Shown here in pieces: positions 32,526 to 42,266 of a stretch of DNA of 64,000 nt (within the stretch, counting starts at the first letter, position 1; each line of letters begins with the position of its first letter). The DNA comes from Agaribacter marinus (GTDB lineage Bacteria; Pseudomonadota; Gammaproteobacteria; Enterobacterales; Alteromonadaceae), in NCBI RefSeq assembly GCF_030160655.1, contig NZ_BSOT01000007.1, positions 124,001-188,000 on the forward strand, read 5' to 3'. A program made the position numbers and the translations under genes. The notes below the pieces were generated by a model that saw only the letters and a list, made by a program, of their open reading frames with translations, ran no database searches and was not told where the DNA came from.

Positions 32526-35108
32526 ATGAAAATACGTAGTTTATGGTGGGTGTCACTTTTTACGCTTTCTGTCCTACTTTTGATATCAAAGTTGCATGCA
32601 GCCGATAACACAAGGCATATATCGGATTTTAATTTTAATTGGCAGTTTATGCTTAAAGATGAAAATGCCGTTTTCATTAACGACGATAACGAGCAGTCTC
32701 TTGGTAGCTGGCAAACCATAAACATCCCGCATGATTGGTCTGTCGAGCTTGATTACACTGAGCAAAATGCGGCTTCGAGTACTGGTTTTAAACCCGCTGG
32801 TGTCGGCTGGTATCGGAAAGAATTTAATTTAAGCGATGATGACTTAAATAAAGTGGTTTGGCTTGAGTTTGATGGGATCTATAACAATTCTCAGGTGTGG
32901 ATTAATGGGCATTTTGTGACTGAGCGTCCAAATGGCTATATAAGCTTTGTGGCACCTGTATCTAAATACGCGCTAAAAGGTAAAAATGTCGTTACGGTAA
33001 AGGTAAATAGAACAGCGTATAACGATGCTCGTTGGTATACAGGATCGGGTATATATAGGGACGTGCGGTTAGTAAAAGTACACCAGCACCACATCAAGCA
33101 TTGGGGGGTACAAGTGACGACGCCAGAAGTGTCTAGACAAAAAGCTAGCATACATATTAATAGTGCGTTAAACATTGGTACTCAGCGCAATAGCCGACTA
33201 TCTCTAAAGGTTGATATTCTTGACGCGAATGGTGAAATAGTTACTTCGAGCAAACAAAAACTAAAACATAGTCATTCTCAAACAATCAATACTGAAATAG
33301 CGCTTAAACATCCAGTACTCTGGCAATTGGATAAGCCAACGCTTTATAAGGCGCGTGTTAGTCTGCTGCAAAAAAGTAAGACAATTGATCAAGTCACTCA
33401 AACCTTTGGTATTCGTTCTTTTGAATTTACCGCAGATCGTGGTTTCTTTCTAAATGGTGTTCAAACCAAGATTAAAGGCGTTAATTTACATCATGACGCT
33501 GGCGCAGTAGGTGCCGCAGTGCCCAGAGAAGTGTGGCGATATCGCTTAGATAAACTAAAAAACCTTGGCACAAATGCGATTCGTCTATCGCATAACCCGC
33601 ATTCTCCAGGTTTGCTGGATTTAGCCGATGAGATGGGTTTTTTGGTTATTGCTGAAATGTTTGACGATTGGTTAGTTGCCAAGGACAAAAGTGTAGTTTT
33701 TTTAAGTGATAATGCTGGCAAGGGAGAATCAGTTAAGTCTTACACTGAGCATTTTGCGCAATGGGCCGAGCAAGACTTAGCAGACTTAGTTCGCAGAGAT
33801 TTTAATCACCCATCGGTTATTATGTGGAGTATAGGCAACGAAATCGAGTGGACTTACCCATATTACACTCAAGCCTTAATATACAAGAATGGTAAGGTGG
33901 ATTACCATGGTGAGCCACCTGTATACACGCCTGAACGACTCAAGAAAAAATTTGAAGAAGTTACAAAAGGTAAACCTGATGACTTAGCGCGCATAGCGCA
34001 ATATCTTTCAAAGATAGTCAAATCACTAGATACATCCAGGCCTATCACTAGTGGCTTAGTCACGCCATCCGTAGGCTTTGTCAGCGGATATACTGATGCA
34101 TTAGATGTTGTTGGTTTTAATTATCGAGCGCAAGAATATGATATTGCACATGCAACGTATCCTGATATTCCGCTGTATGGGTCTGAAAATTGGGGAACAT
34201 GGCCAGAGTGGAAAGCAGCGCTAGATCGAGAATTTATTCCGGGTATTTTTATTTGGACGGGCTTTGCGTATAAGGGAGAAGCAGGCCCGTGGCCACGTAA
34301 AGGGCTAGAAATTTCTTTGTTTGATTACGCTGGCAACACAACGCCAAGAGGACATCAATTTGAAACTTTTTGGGTAGACAAGCCAAAAGTATACCTAGCA
34401 ACCATTGATGCTGAATTATCGGAATACACATTTGATCAAGTCGATGGCTGGGTATTTACCGAGCGCGAACATCCGGTTAAACAAATGCAATGGGTACGCA
34501 AGTGGGAATGGTATGGTGTTAGTGAGAATTGGAACTATAAAGATGCTCAGCCTGTCATTACGCACGTATATTCGAATACTGAAGAAAGCGAATTATTTAT
34601 TAACGGGCGCTCTTTGGGCAAGCAAACGATTAGTGATGACAATAACCGGATACTATTTTGGGAAGTCCCCTTTGAAGCAGGTGAATTGAGAGTAGTGGGC
34701 TATAACGGTGGAAAACCCGTTGCAGAATACGCTTTGCATACGCATACACCACCAACTAAATTGAATATCAAGGCAACAAAAACGACGTTGGAAGCCGATC
34801 ATTACGATGTAAGTCACATACATGTGCAACTGCTAGACAAAAATGGCAACAATGTAGTTAATGACGAATACACGGTTTTATTTGAAATAACCGGCGCTGG
34901 GAAGTTGTTGGTTGTCGACAATGGTTGGGAAAATAGCGTACAAGCCGAAAAAAGTGATCGACTAACAACGCATCAAGGACGCGCATTGGCTATCATTCAG
35001 AGTACTTTTGACAAAGGTCAGATTGAGGTCAACGTGAGTGTTATTGATAAAAACGGACAGGCGATAGCAAGTATTGCATCAAGCTCAATTGTACTAAGCG
35101 CCAACTAG
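32526..35108 (+). CDS. GH2 beta-galactosidase-family enzyme, exported
   Basis: 860 residues with a signal peptide ending at LHAAD. The sugar-binding N-domain has WQTINIPHDWSVELD and GVGWYRKEF; an immunoglobulin-like domain follows. The TIM barrel includes GVNLHHDAGAVGAA, NAIRLSHNPHSPGLLDLADE and DFNHPSVIMWSIGNEIEW, with acid/base Glu about 437, and LYGSENWGTWPEW, with nucleophile Glu about 553. C-terminal domains resemble DUF4982 and a Big-like fold (NIKATKTTLEADHYDVSHIH). The phrase 'FIWTGFAYKGEAGPWP' is typical of the DUF4982-bearing galactosidases found in algal polysaccharide loci. Periplasmic action on galactose-containing oligosaccharides is likely. A strong terminator follows, so the gene is monocistronic. 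Confidence 0.92.
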   Translation: MKIRSLWWVSLFTLSVLLLISKLHAADNTRHISDFNFNWQFMLKDENAVFINDDNEQSLGSWQTINIPHDWSVELDYTEQNAASSTGFKPAGVGWYRKEFNLSDDDLNKVVWLEFDGIYNNSQVWINGHFVTERPNGYISFVAPVSKYALKGKNVVTVKVNRTAYNDARWYTGSGIYRDVRLVKVHQHHIKHWGVQVTTPEVSRQKASIHINSALNIGTQRNSRLSLKVDILDANGEIVTSSKQKLKHSHSQTINTEIALKHPVLWQLDKPTLYKARVSLLQKSKTIDQVTQTFGIRSFEFTADRGFFLNGVQTKIKGVNLHHDAGAVGAAVPREVWRYRLDKLKNLGTNAIRLSHNPHSPGLLDLADEMGFLVIAEMFDDWLVAKDKSVVFLSDNAGKGESVKSYTEHFAQWAEQDLADLVRRDFNHPSVIMWSIGNEIEWTYPYYTQALIYKNGKVDYHGEPPVYTPERLKKKFEEVTKGKPDDLARIAQYLSKIVKSLDTSRPITSGLVTPSVGFVSGYTDALDVVGFNYRAQEYDIAHATYPDIPLYGSENWGTWPEWKAALDREFIPGIFIWTGFAYKGEAGPWPRKGLEISLFDYAGNTTPRGHQFETFWVDKPKVYLATIDAELSEYTFDQVDGWVFTEREHPVKQMQWVRKWEWYGVSENWNYKDAQPVITHVYSNTEESELFINGRSLGKQTISDDNNRILFWEVPFEAGELRVVGYNGGKPVAEYALHTHTPPTKLNIKATKTTLEADHYDVSHIHVQLLDKNGNNVVNDEYTVLFEITGAGKLLVVDNGWENSVQAEKSDRLTTHQGRALAIIQSTFDKGQIEVNVSVIDKNGQAIASIASSSIVLSAN

Positions 35109-35140
35109 TAAGCAATAAATCAACAAGCAATTACGATATC

Positions 35141-35199
35141 GAACAAGCAGCAAGCAGAGTATTTACCCCGTGCTTGCTGTTTGTTCTATTATTATTTTT
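35141..35199 (+). terminator. Intrinsic terminator of the GH2 gene
   Basis: A 16-bp stem with one wobble (35141-35156 with 35171-35186; arms GAACAAGCAGCAAGCA and TGCTTGCTGTTTGTTC), followed by a T/A-rich run ending in TTTTT. Confidence 0.85.
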
Positions 35200-35243
35200 A
35201 ACTGAGTTGATGCTTTATCAGAATTAAAAATCGTCAGCATATT

Positions 35244-36167
35244 TTAGTTAGTAAACCAACGTAAAAAAGATTGTATGGCGTCGTTGTTTTGTAATTCGCG
35301 CCTGTAAATAAAATAGTATTGATATGGGCTAATAAAGTTATTTTTTATGGCGACCGTCAACGTCTTTTTATCTAGCTCATCTTTAATTAATACTTTTGGG
35401 ACAAGTGCAACACCTTGACCGCGAATTGCGGCTTCGATCAACATGAAAAAATGCTCAAACACAATGCTGTGTTTGAGCAAATGCGTAAACTTACCGTCTG
35501 ATAATATCGCCGTTTGTGAAAAGTATTCTGTCCACATATTCGGGCGAGTACCATGTTGAAGCAGTGTCAGGCCATGTATACTTAACGCACCATTTTCGTC
35601 ATGGTTTTGCGCTTCTAAGTAGCTTGGGCTGCATACAGGCAGGATTTCTTCTTTCATTACAGGCATAAGTGCAGCACTGTGCGGTATTCGCGATCGGTGT
35701 GACGAGTGTATGGTCCTTATCGCAATATCATATATGGCATGGCCATGGTTTTTATCCAACGTAAAATCAACGTCTCCGTCGCCCGAAGTAAGGTCTATGT
35801 TGATTAAAGGATAGGCGCGTTGGAATGCTGCCAATTTAGGCATTAGCCAACGTTGACTTAGCGTTGGTAAGGCATTGAGTCTAATAGCTCCAGTCTGTTG
35901 TCCATGGACTAAGGTCTCTGTCGCTGCAGCAATATCTTTAAATATATGGGCGATTGCGTCGAAATAGCCTCTTCCACACTCTGTCAACGATACACCCTGA
36001 AACTCACGATTAAATAAGCGCTTACCCACATGGTTTTCTAATATTTTTATTTGTTTACTTACTGCGCCTTGCGTGACGGAAAGCTCATTTGCTGCTAGGG
36101 TGTAACTCTGCAAGCGTGCAGCAGCTTCGAACGCTCGCAAACTATTTAATGGCGGAATTTTACGCAT
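35244..36167 (-). CDS. LysR-family transcriptional regulator (GcvA-like)
   Basis: About 307 residues from ATG 36167. The start MRKIPPLNSLRAFEAAARLQ and the helix-turn-helix SYTLAANELSVTQGAVSKQI, then IKILENHVGKRLFNR, are typical of GcvA-type LysR proteins. The effector domain has LNALPTLSQRWLMPKLAAFQ and IRGQGVALVPKVLI. It is transcribed divergently from the VOC-dehydrogenase operon at 36378, with a 210-bp gap, so control of that operon is the simplest reading. The effector is unknown. Confidence 0.92.
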   Translation of the reverse strand: MRKIPPLNSLRAFEAAARLQSYTLAANELSVTQGAVSKQIKILENHVGKRLFNREFQGVSLTECGRGYFDAIAHIFKDIAAATETLVHGQQTGAIRLNALPTLSQRWLMPKLAAFQRAYPLINIDLTSGDGDVDFTLDKNHGHAIYDIAIRTIHSSHRSRIPHSAALMPVMKEEILPVCSPSYLEAQNHDENGALSIHGLTLLQHGTRPNMWTEYFSQTAILSDGKFTHLLKHSIVFEHFFMLIEAAIRGQGVALVPKVLIKDELDKKTLTVAIKNNFISPYQYYFIYRRELQNNDAIQSFLRWFTN

Positions 36168-36377
36168 ATATTGAAAAGCCCACTTCACGTATAAGTATGA
36201 GTTTATCTCATATTATCGAGACGATAATTCGCTTGTTACTTTCATGCAAGCATCATTTAATAGTGATGATGCTTGTTAACAGCGTATCTAGAAATTTAAG
36301 TGCCTGAATAAGCAAAAACCAATGAAAGAATACACAATAAATAAACTTAAAAAAACAAAGAAATCAAAAGGATATCT

Positions 36378-36791
36378 ATGCGGCCATTTCATTTAGCCAT
36401 TGCAATCAATGATGTTGAAGAAACTAGAGCTTTTTATACTACTAGGTTTGATGTCGAAGTAGGGCGGGAAGCGAAAAAGTGGATAGATTTCAATTTTTAC
36501 GGCCATCAACTCTCAGCGCATGTTAAACCTGAAGAAACATCTCCAATAAAAACCAATGGTGTCGATGGAAAGCAGGTGCCGGTAAAGCATTTTGGTATTG
36601 TGCTTGAGTGGCAACAATGGCATCGCTTGGCAGACAAACTGAAATCTCTGTCGACCGTGTTTATTATAGAACCGTACATTCGCTTTGAAGGCGACATTGG
36701 GGAACAGGCGACGATGTTTCTGCAAGATCCTAGTGGCAATGCCTTGGAGTTTAAGTCATTTAAAGATGACAAACAGTTGTTTGCCAAATGA
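36378..36791 (+). CDS. VOC (glyoxalase/bleomycin-resistance fold) family protein
   Basis: 137 residues with an AAAAGGATATCT leader before the ATG. The fold signature is FHLAIAINDVEETRAFYTTR with a metal-ligand-like His in strand 1, then KHFGIVLEWQQWHRLADKL, and the closing strand FLQDPSGNALEFKSFKD with Glu as the last ligand. This length is typical of dioxygenase- or lyase-like single-copy VOC proteins. It overlaps the next gene by 4 bp (ATGA), so it works with the dehydrogenase. The divergent LysR probably regulates both. The substrate is unknown. Confidence 0.88.
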   Translation: MRPFHLAIAINDVEETRAFYTTRFDVEVGREAKKWIDFNFYGHQLSAHVKPEETSPIKTNGVDGKQVPVKHFGIVLEWQQWHRLADKLKSLSTVFIIEPYIRFEGDIGEQATMFLQDPSGNALEFKSFKDDKQLFAK

Positions 36792-37732
36792 ACGTTCCAA
36801 TTCCCGTAATCGGTAGATTGAGCCCCGACGAGCTAACTACTTATCTCAATTTGTTGAATGAACGTTTGCCAAATGAGCAATTTGTCTGTGCGAGTAGTTT
36901 GAGCGCTAATGAGAGGGCGCAATGTGATATCGCCGTTGTTGCAAACCCTGAGCCCAAAGCACTAGAACAGTTCACATCGTTAGTTTGGGTACATAGTGTA
37001 TGGGCTGGTGTAGAGAACTTAGTTACCCATATTGGCAATAAGCATATAAAAATAGTAAGACTAGTCGACCCCAATTTAGCACAAGTTATGTCTGAGGCTG
37101 TATTGGCATGGACGCTATATTTGCATCGAAATATGCCTGAATATAACAAACAACAAACACAGAAGTTGTGGAGAAGTTTGACGTATTGTTTACCTCATCA
37201 TAGGCAAGTAGGTATTTTAGGTTTGGGGGAGTTGGGGAAGACGAGCGTGCAACGCTTAGCGCAAAATGGGTTCAATGTTATTGGTTGGAGTCGCCAACAA
37301 AAGCAAATTGACGGTGTGTCTTGTTTTAGTGGTGAAGCCGGTCTAAATGAAGTGCTATTGCGAGCTGATATTCTGATAAGCTTATTACCATTGACGTCGC
37401 AAACACGTTACTTACTGGATAAAGTTAATTTATCAAAATTACCCACAGGTAGCGCAATAATTAATTTTTCGCGCGGTGCTATTGTCGACATTGACGCCTT
37501 AGTGCACTTGCTAAATGACGGTCATGTTTCTCATGCTGTACTCGATGTATTTGACCAAGAACCATTGCCTGCTAGTAGCGATTTATGGTCTCATCCAAAT
37601 ATTACAATATTGCCTCATATTTCAGCACCGACTATGGCAGAGTCTGCGTGTGATATTGTGTCGAATAATATTCAGGAATACCGTTTAACTGGCAACATTC
37701 CCCCTCACGTTAACGCTTTAGTCGGTTATTGA
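36788..37732 (+). CDS. D-2-hydroxyacid dehydrogenase (GhrA-like)
   Basis: 314 residues, coupled to the VOC gene by ATGA overlap. The NAD(P)-binding fold is marked by HHRQVGILGLGELGKTSVQR, with GxGxxG at about 143-148. WSRQQ after strand 2 favours NADP. Catalytic residues lie in INFSRGAIVDIDALVHLL (Arg), LDVFDQEPLP (Glu) and LPHISAPT (His). E. coli GhrA (glyoxylate/hydroxypyruvate reductase A) has the same size and layout. It should reduce a short 2-oxoacid; the VOC partner could feed it. The gene ends the operon. Confidence 0.88.
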   Translation: MNVPIPVIGRLSPDELTTYLNLLNERLPNEQFVCASSLSANERAQCDIAVVANPEPKALEQFTSLVWVHSVWAGVENLVTHIGNKHIKIVRLVDPNLAQVMSEAVLAWTLYLHRNMPEYNKQQTQKLWRSLTYCLPHHRQVGILGLGELGKTSVQRLAQNGFNVIGWSRQQKQIDGVSCFSGEAGLNEVLLRADILISLLPLTSQTRYLLDKVNLSKLPTGSAIINFSRGAIVDIDALVHLLNDGHVSHAVLDVFDQEPLPASSDLWSHPNITILPHISAPTMAESACDIVSNNIQEYRLTGNIPPHVNALVGY

Positions 37733-37914
37733 GTTAGTCGCATTTGTAAATTGTTGATGACAGCCAAATGTTTCCATCTGAATATCTAGACGACATGGCT
37801 GCGGCATTGATACAACGTTAAACATTTTTTTTCAAAAATAGCACAAATGGTCAAACGCGCCGAAAATTATTTAGGTAGCATAGACCTTAAGTATTCGTCC
37901 GAATGAGGAGAAAA

Positions 37915-38799
37915 ATGAAACATTTAAAAAGTGTTCAAATGGGCATTGACTATATTGAGGCTAATCTAGACAAACATATTTCCCTTACTGACGTTTCATC
38001 TCATGCAAAGATGAGCCATTGGCATTTTCAGCGCATATTCAAGGCACTTACTAACGAAACACTTAAGTCTTATGTGAGAGCAAGACGTATCACAAACTCC
38101 CTCGATCGTGTCTTGAAATCAGAGGGATCAATTTTGGACATTGCATTAGATGCTGGTTTTCAATCTCACGAAGCATACACCAAGGCTTTTCAGCGCTTAT
38201 ATGGTTGTACCCCAATACAATATCGTCAAAAATTTGGTCAGCCCTCTATTTTCAAAAAGCCGAAAATTGATGATCGCTACCTTACCGATCTACATCAACA
38301 TGTATCGCTAGAGCCAAGAATTTATGTCTCGGAGGAAAAGCACCTTGTCGGCATGAAAGAAGAGGTGATTGGGATTGAATCTGAACATACGAATATTGCG
38401 GAGAAGCTCCCAAAGCTATGGCAAGATTTTGTGGCATGCATGCGGGAAGTACCCAATCGTGTTGATGAAAAAGGGTATGGTGTTATTTCGGTTGAAAATA
38501 CCTGTGGCACTGAACAAAGACTTTTTTATACGGCTTGCGTCGAAGTGAGCTCGTTAAATGATATTCCATCAAACATGGTATCTGTAACAATTCCAAGGCA
38601 ACGTTACGCAGAGTTTCGTCATAAAGGACGTGTTGACGTTGAAAGCTTCAATACGACTATTAGCTATATTTATTCTAGCTGGCTGCTCCAATCAAATGTC
38701 AGTCATACCTACGGTTATGATATCGAAACATATGGAGACGAATTCCATCCTGATTCAGACGATTCTGTTGTTTATTACGCTATTCCAATAAATGTATAA
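37915..38799 (+). CDS. AraC-family regulator with GyrI-like effector domain
   Basis: About 294 residues from ATG 37915 with AGGAGA 5 bases upstream (in-frame ATG 37903 overlaps that RBS). The DNA-binding half is at the N-terminus: MGIDYIEANLDKHISLTDVS, SHWHFQRIFKALTNETLKSY and ILDIALDAGFQSHEAYTKAF, then the Rob/SoxS-like GCTPIQYRQ. The C-terminal 150 residues are a GyrI-like small-molecule domain (VGMKEEVIGIESE, VTIPRQRYAEFRHKG, FHPDSDDSVVYYAIPI). This is the Rob/BmrR-type architecture. It is followed 9 bp later by a GST-like gene, likely one operon, consistent with a toxic-compound response. Confidence 0.9.
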   Translation: MKHLKSVQMGIDYIEANLDKHISLTDVSSHAKMSHWHFQRIFKALTNETLKSYVRARRITNSLDRVLKSEGSILDIALDAGFQSHEAYTKAFQRLYGCTPIQYRQKFGQPSIFKKPKIDDRYLTDLHQHVSLEPRIYVSEEKHLVGMKEEVIGIESEHTNIAEKLPKLWQDFVACMREVPNRVDEKGYGVISVENTCGTEQRLFYTACVEVSSLNDIPSNMVSVTIPRQRYAEFRHKGRVDVESFNTTISYIYSSWLLQSNVSHTYGYDIETYGDEFHPDSDDSVVYYAIPINV

Positions 38800-38808
38800 G
38801 GACACACT

Positions 38809-39519
38809 ATGATTACACTTTATGGCTTCGGGCCAGCTTTTAGACTCATCGATCCAAGCCCCTTTGTCGTAAAGGTGCATTTTCTCCTGCAGCTATCAGG
38901 GTTGCCTTACAAGGTTAAAAATGGGGTTGATGGCCTGCGTAAGGCGCCAAAAGGCAAGTTACCTTACATTGAAGACAAGGAGATACAAATTGCCGACAGT
39001 CATTTTGTTCAAAAGTATTTAGAGGACGAGTACACATTTGACGTAGATAAGCATTTAACGCCAGAGCAAAAAGCAATATCCGTACTCGCATGTTCTGCAA
39101 TTGAAGAACAACTTTATTGGTATGTCGTATATTTTAGGTGGGCAGATGATAAAAACTGGTCCGTACTTAAAGAAGCTTTCTTTGGTGAGATGCCGTTTCC
39201 ACTAAATAAAATAGTACCGAAAGTGGCCAGAAAAGATGTACTTTCTACCTTAAAGGGGCAAGGAACGTCGCGCCATTCTGACGATGAGATCGTTGCGCTT
39301 GCAAAAATCCAATTTGAAGCACTTAGTCATTTGTTGGGCGATAAAGAGTATTTCTTTAACAACGAGGTAAGTATGTTGGACGTCGTGACCTACTCATTGT
39401 TAGTACAGATATTAATGGTTCCGCTGTCTTCTCCACTAAAAGGTATGGCTGAGAAACATTCCAATTTAGTTCGCTTTTGTCAAAATATTCACCAGCAATA
39501 TTTTAGTGAAAAAGCGTAA
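38809..39519 (+). CDS. Metaxin/FAX-like glutathione S-transferase family protein
   Basis: 236 residues. The N-domain reads LYGFGPAFRLIDPSPFVVKV and GLPYKVKNG, then KGKLPYIEDKEIQIADSHFV, which is the metaxin/'failed axon connection' GST variant with a LPYI cis-Pro and (A)DS motif. The C-terminal domain has EYFFNNEVSMLDVVTYSLLV. Such proteins often lack ordinary GST activity. Cotranscription with the AraC/GyrI-type regulator 9 bp upstream suggests a stress or xenobiotic role. It ends 13 bp before the convergent NYN gene. Confidence 0.85.
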   Translation: MITLYGFGPAFRLIDPSPFVVKVHFLLQLSGLPYKVKNGVDGLRKAPKGKLPYIEDKEIQIADSHFVQKYLEDEYTFDVDKHLTPEQKAISVLACSAIEEQLYWYVVYFRWADDKNWSVLKEAFFGEMPFPLNKIVPKVARKDVLSTLKGQGTSRHSDDEIVALAKIQFEALSHLLGDKEYFFNNEVSMLDVVTYSLLVQILMVPLSSPLKGMAEKHSNLVRFCQNIHQQYFSEKA

Positions 39520-39532
39520 AACAACTGATGGC

Positions 39533-40006
39533 TTACAATAGCCATTTTTGATCGATATCAACAAAGGAATCAGCGGCATTAATCAAGGTATTTGAGGTGA
39601 GTTGAAGCACGCCAAATACCGATGTGCTGCATTGATACTTTTCCTTTACTGTATCTAATAAAATTGCAAAATCGCCGTCGCCAGAGAGTAAGACGATTTC
39701 ATCTACTGTTGGCGCGGTTTCCATTACATCGATAGTGATTCCGACATCCCAGTCCCCTTTTGCGGTGCCGTCAGCTCGTTGAATAAACGGTTTTAATTTT
39801 ACGTCAAATCCAATATGTCGAAGCGCACTTTGAAATTTCATTTGTTGCTCGTCACCTTTATCAATCGCATAAGCATATGCTGCAACGATGTCATTTTGGT
39901 ACGCTAAATCTTGCCAAAAAGCCCGGTAATTGAATGGTCTCTTGAAGGTATCTCTTGTGGTGTAGTAGATATTTTGTACATCTACAAAAATTGCAATTTT
40001 TTTCAA
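39533..40006 (-). CDS. NYN-domain (LabA/DUF88-type) putative nuclease
   Basis: 157 residues. The PIN-like acidic sites are present: KIAIFVDVQNIYYT (first Asp), KGDWDVGITIDVMETAP (middle Asp pair) and IVLLSGDGDFAILLDTVKE (third Asp group). These form the metal-binding site of the NYN family, thought to act as RNases. The single-domain form lacks the LOTUS/OST domain often fused to it. The gene is divergent from dUTPase and convergent with the GST-like gene. Its target RNA is unknown. Confidence 0.9.
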   Translation of the reverse strand: MKKIAIFVDVQNIYYTTRDTFKRPFNYRAFWQDLAYQNDIVAAYAYAIDKGDEQQMKFQSALRHIGFDVKLKPFIQRADGTAKGDWDVGITIDVMETAPTVDEIVLLSGDGDFAILLDTVKEKYQCSTSVFGVLQLTSNTLINAADSFVDIDQKWLL

Positions 40007-40187
40007 CGTTACGTAACCAATGTATTGTTTCTAGTAGAGTAACACAGAGTCATATACGTATTTCTATAGATTATTGTGATTTACTGTAAACTCAACTAGG
40101 CATATGTAGATGCGACGTTTACAATATTCGCGCATCATCACATTCGAATGATGAATCAACAATAGCTATTAATATTAAGGAATTTAC

Positions 40188-40841
40188 ATGCTTTCGTCTG
40201 CACAACTTTCTACCATGCTTAATCTTCAAGATGAGATGAACAAAAAAGTTAATCCTGCATGGTTAACTGCAAATTATGGGTATTTGCGTGCAGCAATGAT
40301 TGAATCTGTGGAGGGGATGGATCATCACGGATGGAAATGGTGGAAGCATCAAGAAAAAGATCTTGCGCAGCTCCAGATGGAACTCGTCGACATTTGGCAT
40401 TTTGCTTTATCTGCAATTATCATCGAATTCAACGGCGATATTGATAAATCCGCACAAGTTATTGCGGGGAAGCTTGAGAGCGGCGCAACTAAAGTGCACT
40501 TCGACGGAGCCGAGTACGACTATAGTTCCGCTGAATTGTTAGATAATTTGCAATTAATGACGGGCTTGTGTGCGGCAAATAGATTTGATGTGCCATTATT
40601 CATGGTTATTGTTGTTCAAGCGGAGATGGATTCCGAAGAACTATTTAAACAATACGTCGGGAAGAATATTCTGAATTTCTTTAGACAAGATCATGGCTAC
40701 AAAGATGGAAGCTATATAAAAGTGTGGCATGGTCGTGAAGATAATGAGCATTTGGTTGACGTCTTAGCATCAACCGATGTAAATGCGTCTGGCTATAGTC
40801 AATTAATTTATACTGGGCTTAAATCACGTTATCCAAAATAG
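40188..40841 (+). CDS. Dimeric (type 2) dUTP diphosphatase
   Basis: 217 residues. The all-alpha dUTPase_2/MazG-like metal site is visible in YLRAAMIESVEGMDHHGWKW followed by LAQLQMELVDIWHFALSA (E-x2-E...E-x2-D pattern). A later helix has LQLMTGLCAANRFDVPLFMV, then KNILNFFRQDHGYKDGSYIK with the family's NxxR/K and GYK(D/E)G(x)Y substrate site. It should hydrolyse dUTP to dUMP and PPi, limiting uracil in DNA. This form is the alternative to trimeric Dut. AAGGA lies 9 bases before ATG. Monocistronic. Confidence 0.9.
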   Translation: MLSSAQLSTMLNLQDEMNKKVNPAWLTANYGYLRAAMIESVEGMDHHGWKWWKHQEKDLAQLQMELVDIWHFALSAIIIEFNGDIDKSAQVIAGKLESGATKVHFDGAEYDYSSAELLDNLQLMTGLCAANRFDVPLFMVIVVQAEMDSEELFKQYVGKNILNFFRQDHGYKDGSYIKVWHGREDNEHLVDVLASTDVNASGYSQLIYTGLKSRYPK

Positions 40842-41066
40842 ATTAATAGCAATACTCTATACGTACTGTATTTTAGAGACCACAATCACCAAAATAGTTA
40901 GCGAATTTGATTATTGTGGTGCAATTCAACTCTTTATAATTTTGGCGTCATATAAATCATTGTTTTATTTAGATAAACATATGTTATATAAGGTATCTTA
41001 TTTGCATTTACATGCATTGCTCTGTATTGAAGGGCGCAACTATAAATCATTGAGGTAGCAAATATT

Positions 41067-42158
41067 GTGTTTAAAACATTAATGTGTCGTTTTTTTGTGG
41101 TTTCTCTCGGCGTTTTCCTTTTTGGCTGTGGCCAAAAGCAAGCATTTGAAACACCTTTACCAATTGAGGTAAAAGTCGTTGTGGTGAATATGTTCGAAAT
41201 TGGCGAAGACGAAGGTGATAGACCGGGTGAGTTTCAGTTATGGAAGGCCGGTCAAAAGCTAAATAAACGTTTTTCATTTACGCATTCACATCACGATATT
41301 TACATGAATGAAGACACCGGCGTAATGGGCATAGTGACTGGAATGGGGACAGCACGAGCCGCTGCCGCTATTATGGCTTTGGGTTTGGATGACCGTTTCG
41401 ACTTTTCAAAGACTTATTGGCTTGTCGCAGGTATTGCTGGCGTTGATCCCGCTGATGCATCGATTGGCTCTGCGATATGGGCAAAATGGTTAGTCGATGG
41501 CGATCTAGCGCATCATATTGACGCTAGAGAGATGCCAACGGGCTGGTCAACGGGTTACTTCCCATTATTTACGTCAGAGCCATTGTATTCTGTAAAAGAT
41601 GGTGCTTATCCTGTGTCTCAAAATGGTGAATCGTATCAGTTAAACGCAAATTTAGCGGACTGGGCGTTTTCGCTAACAAAAAATATCACCTTAAGTGATT
41701 ATCCTAAAATGCAAGAACTGAGGGAAAAATATGTAAACTATCCAAATGCGCAAAAACTCCCTTTTGTCATGATAGGTGACCATCTCGCGGCTTCAACGTT
41801 TTGGCATGGCAGTTTGATGACTGATTGGGCAAATGATTGGACTAAATATTGGACACAAGGCGAGGGAAATTTTGTCACGTCTGGTATGGAGGATACGGGA
41901 AGTTTTCAGTCAATAACGTATTTAGATAAGGTAGGTAAAGTCGACAAAAATAGATTTATGGTATTACGCACCGCAAGTAATTATTCTATGCAACCACAAG
42001 GGCTTACTGCTGCAGAAAATCTAAAGTTAGAGATGGGAGCCGATGGCTTTGCCGGGATGCAGTCTGCATTAGAGAGTGCCTATACTGTTGGGAGTAAAGT
42101 CGTGGATACGATTGTGGCTGATTGGGATACGTATAAAGCAACAATTCCATCCGCTTAA
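41067..42158 (+). CDS. Purine nucleoside permease-family (NUP) lipoprotein
   Basis: 363 residues from GTG 41067, with GAGGTAG upstream. The signal sequence ends in LFGCGQKQ, a lipobox. The body is the NUP family: VKVVVVNMFEIGEDEGDRPG, GVMGIVTGMGTARAAAAIMA, YWLVAGIAGVDPADASIG and FVTSGMEDTGS. Fungal NUP proteins were described as nucleoside transporters, but this one has no membrane helices beyond the signal. The fold (glycine-rich GTGMG, 'VAGIAGVDP') resembles nucleoside phosphorylase-like folds, so a periplasmic nucleoside-binding or cleaving role is likelier. That last point is inference. Confidence 0.85.
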   Translation: MFKTLMCRFFVVSLGVFLFGCGQKQAFETPLPIEVKVVVVNMFEIGEDEGDRPGEFQLWKAGQKLNKRFSFTHSHHDIYMNEDTGVMGIVTGMGTARAAAAIMALGLDDRFDFSKTYWLVAGIAGVDPADASIGSAIWAKWLVDGDLAHHIDAREMPTGWSTGYFPLFTSEPLYSVKDGAYPVSQNGESYQLNANLADWAFSLTKNITLSDYPKMQELREKYVNYPNAQKLPFVMIGDHLAASTFWHGSLMTDWANDWTKYWTQGEGNFVTSGMEDTGSFQSITYLDKVGKVDKNRFMVLRTASNYSMQPQGLTAAENLKLEMGADGFAGMQSALESAYTVGSKVVDTIVADWDTYKATIPSA

Positions 42159-42266
42159 GGCGTGTTGAGTATATATTTTTAGTATCGCGTGTTAGATTAT
42201 GTAGCAAAGAACAAACGATAATTTGATTTTTAAAGTCAATGCATTTGACAAAAACAGGGTAAATCC

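Noticed and set aside
40879-40920. ACCACAAT/ATTGTGGT inverted repeat after the dUTPase gene
   Set aside because: Short 8-bp stem with a 26-nt loop and no T-run; not a convincing terminator.
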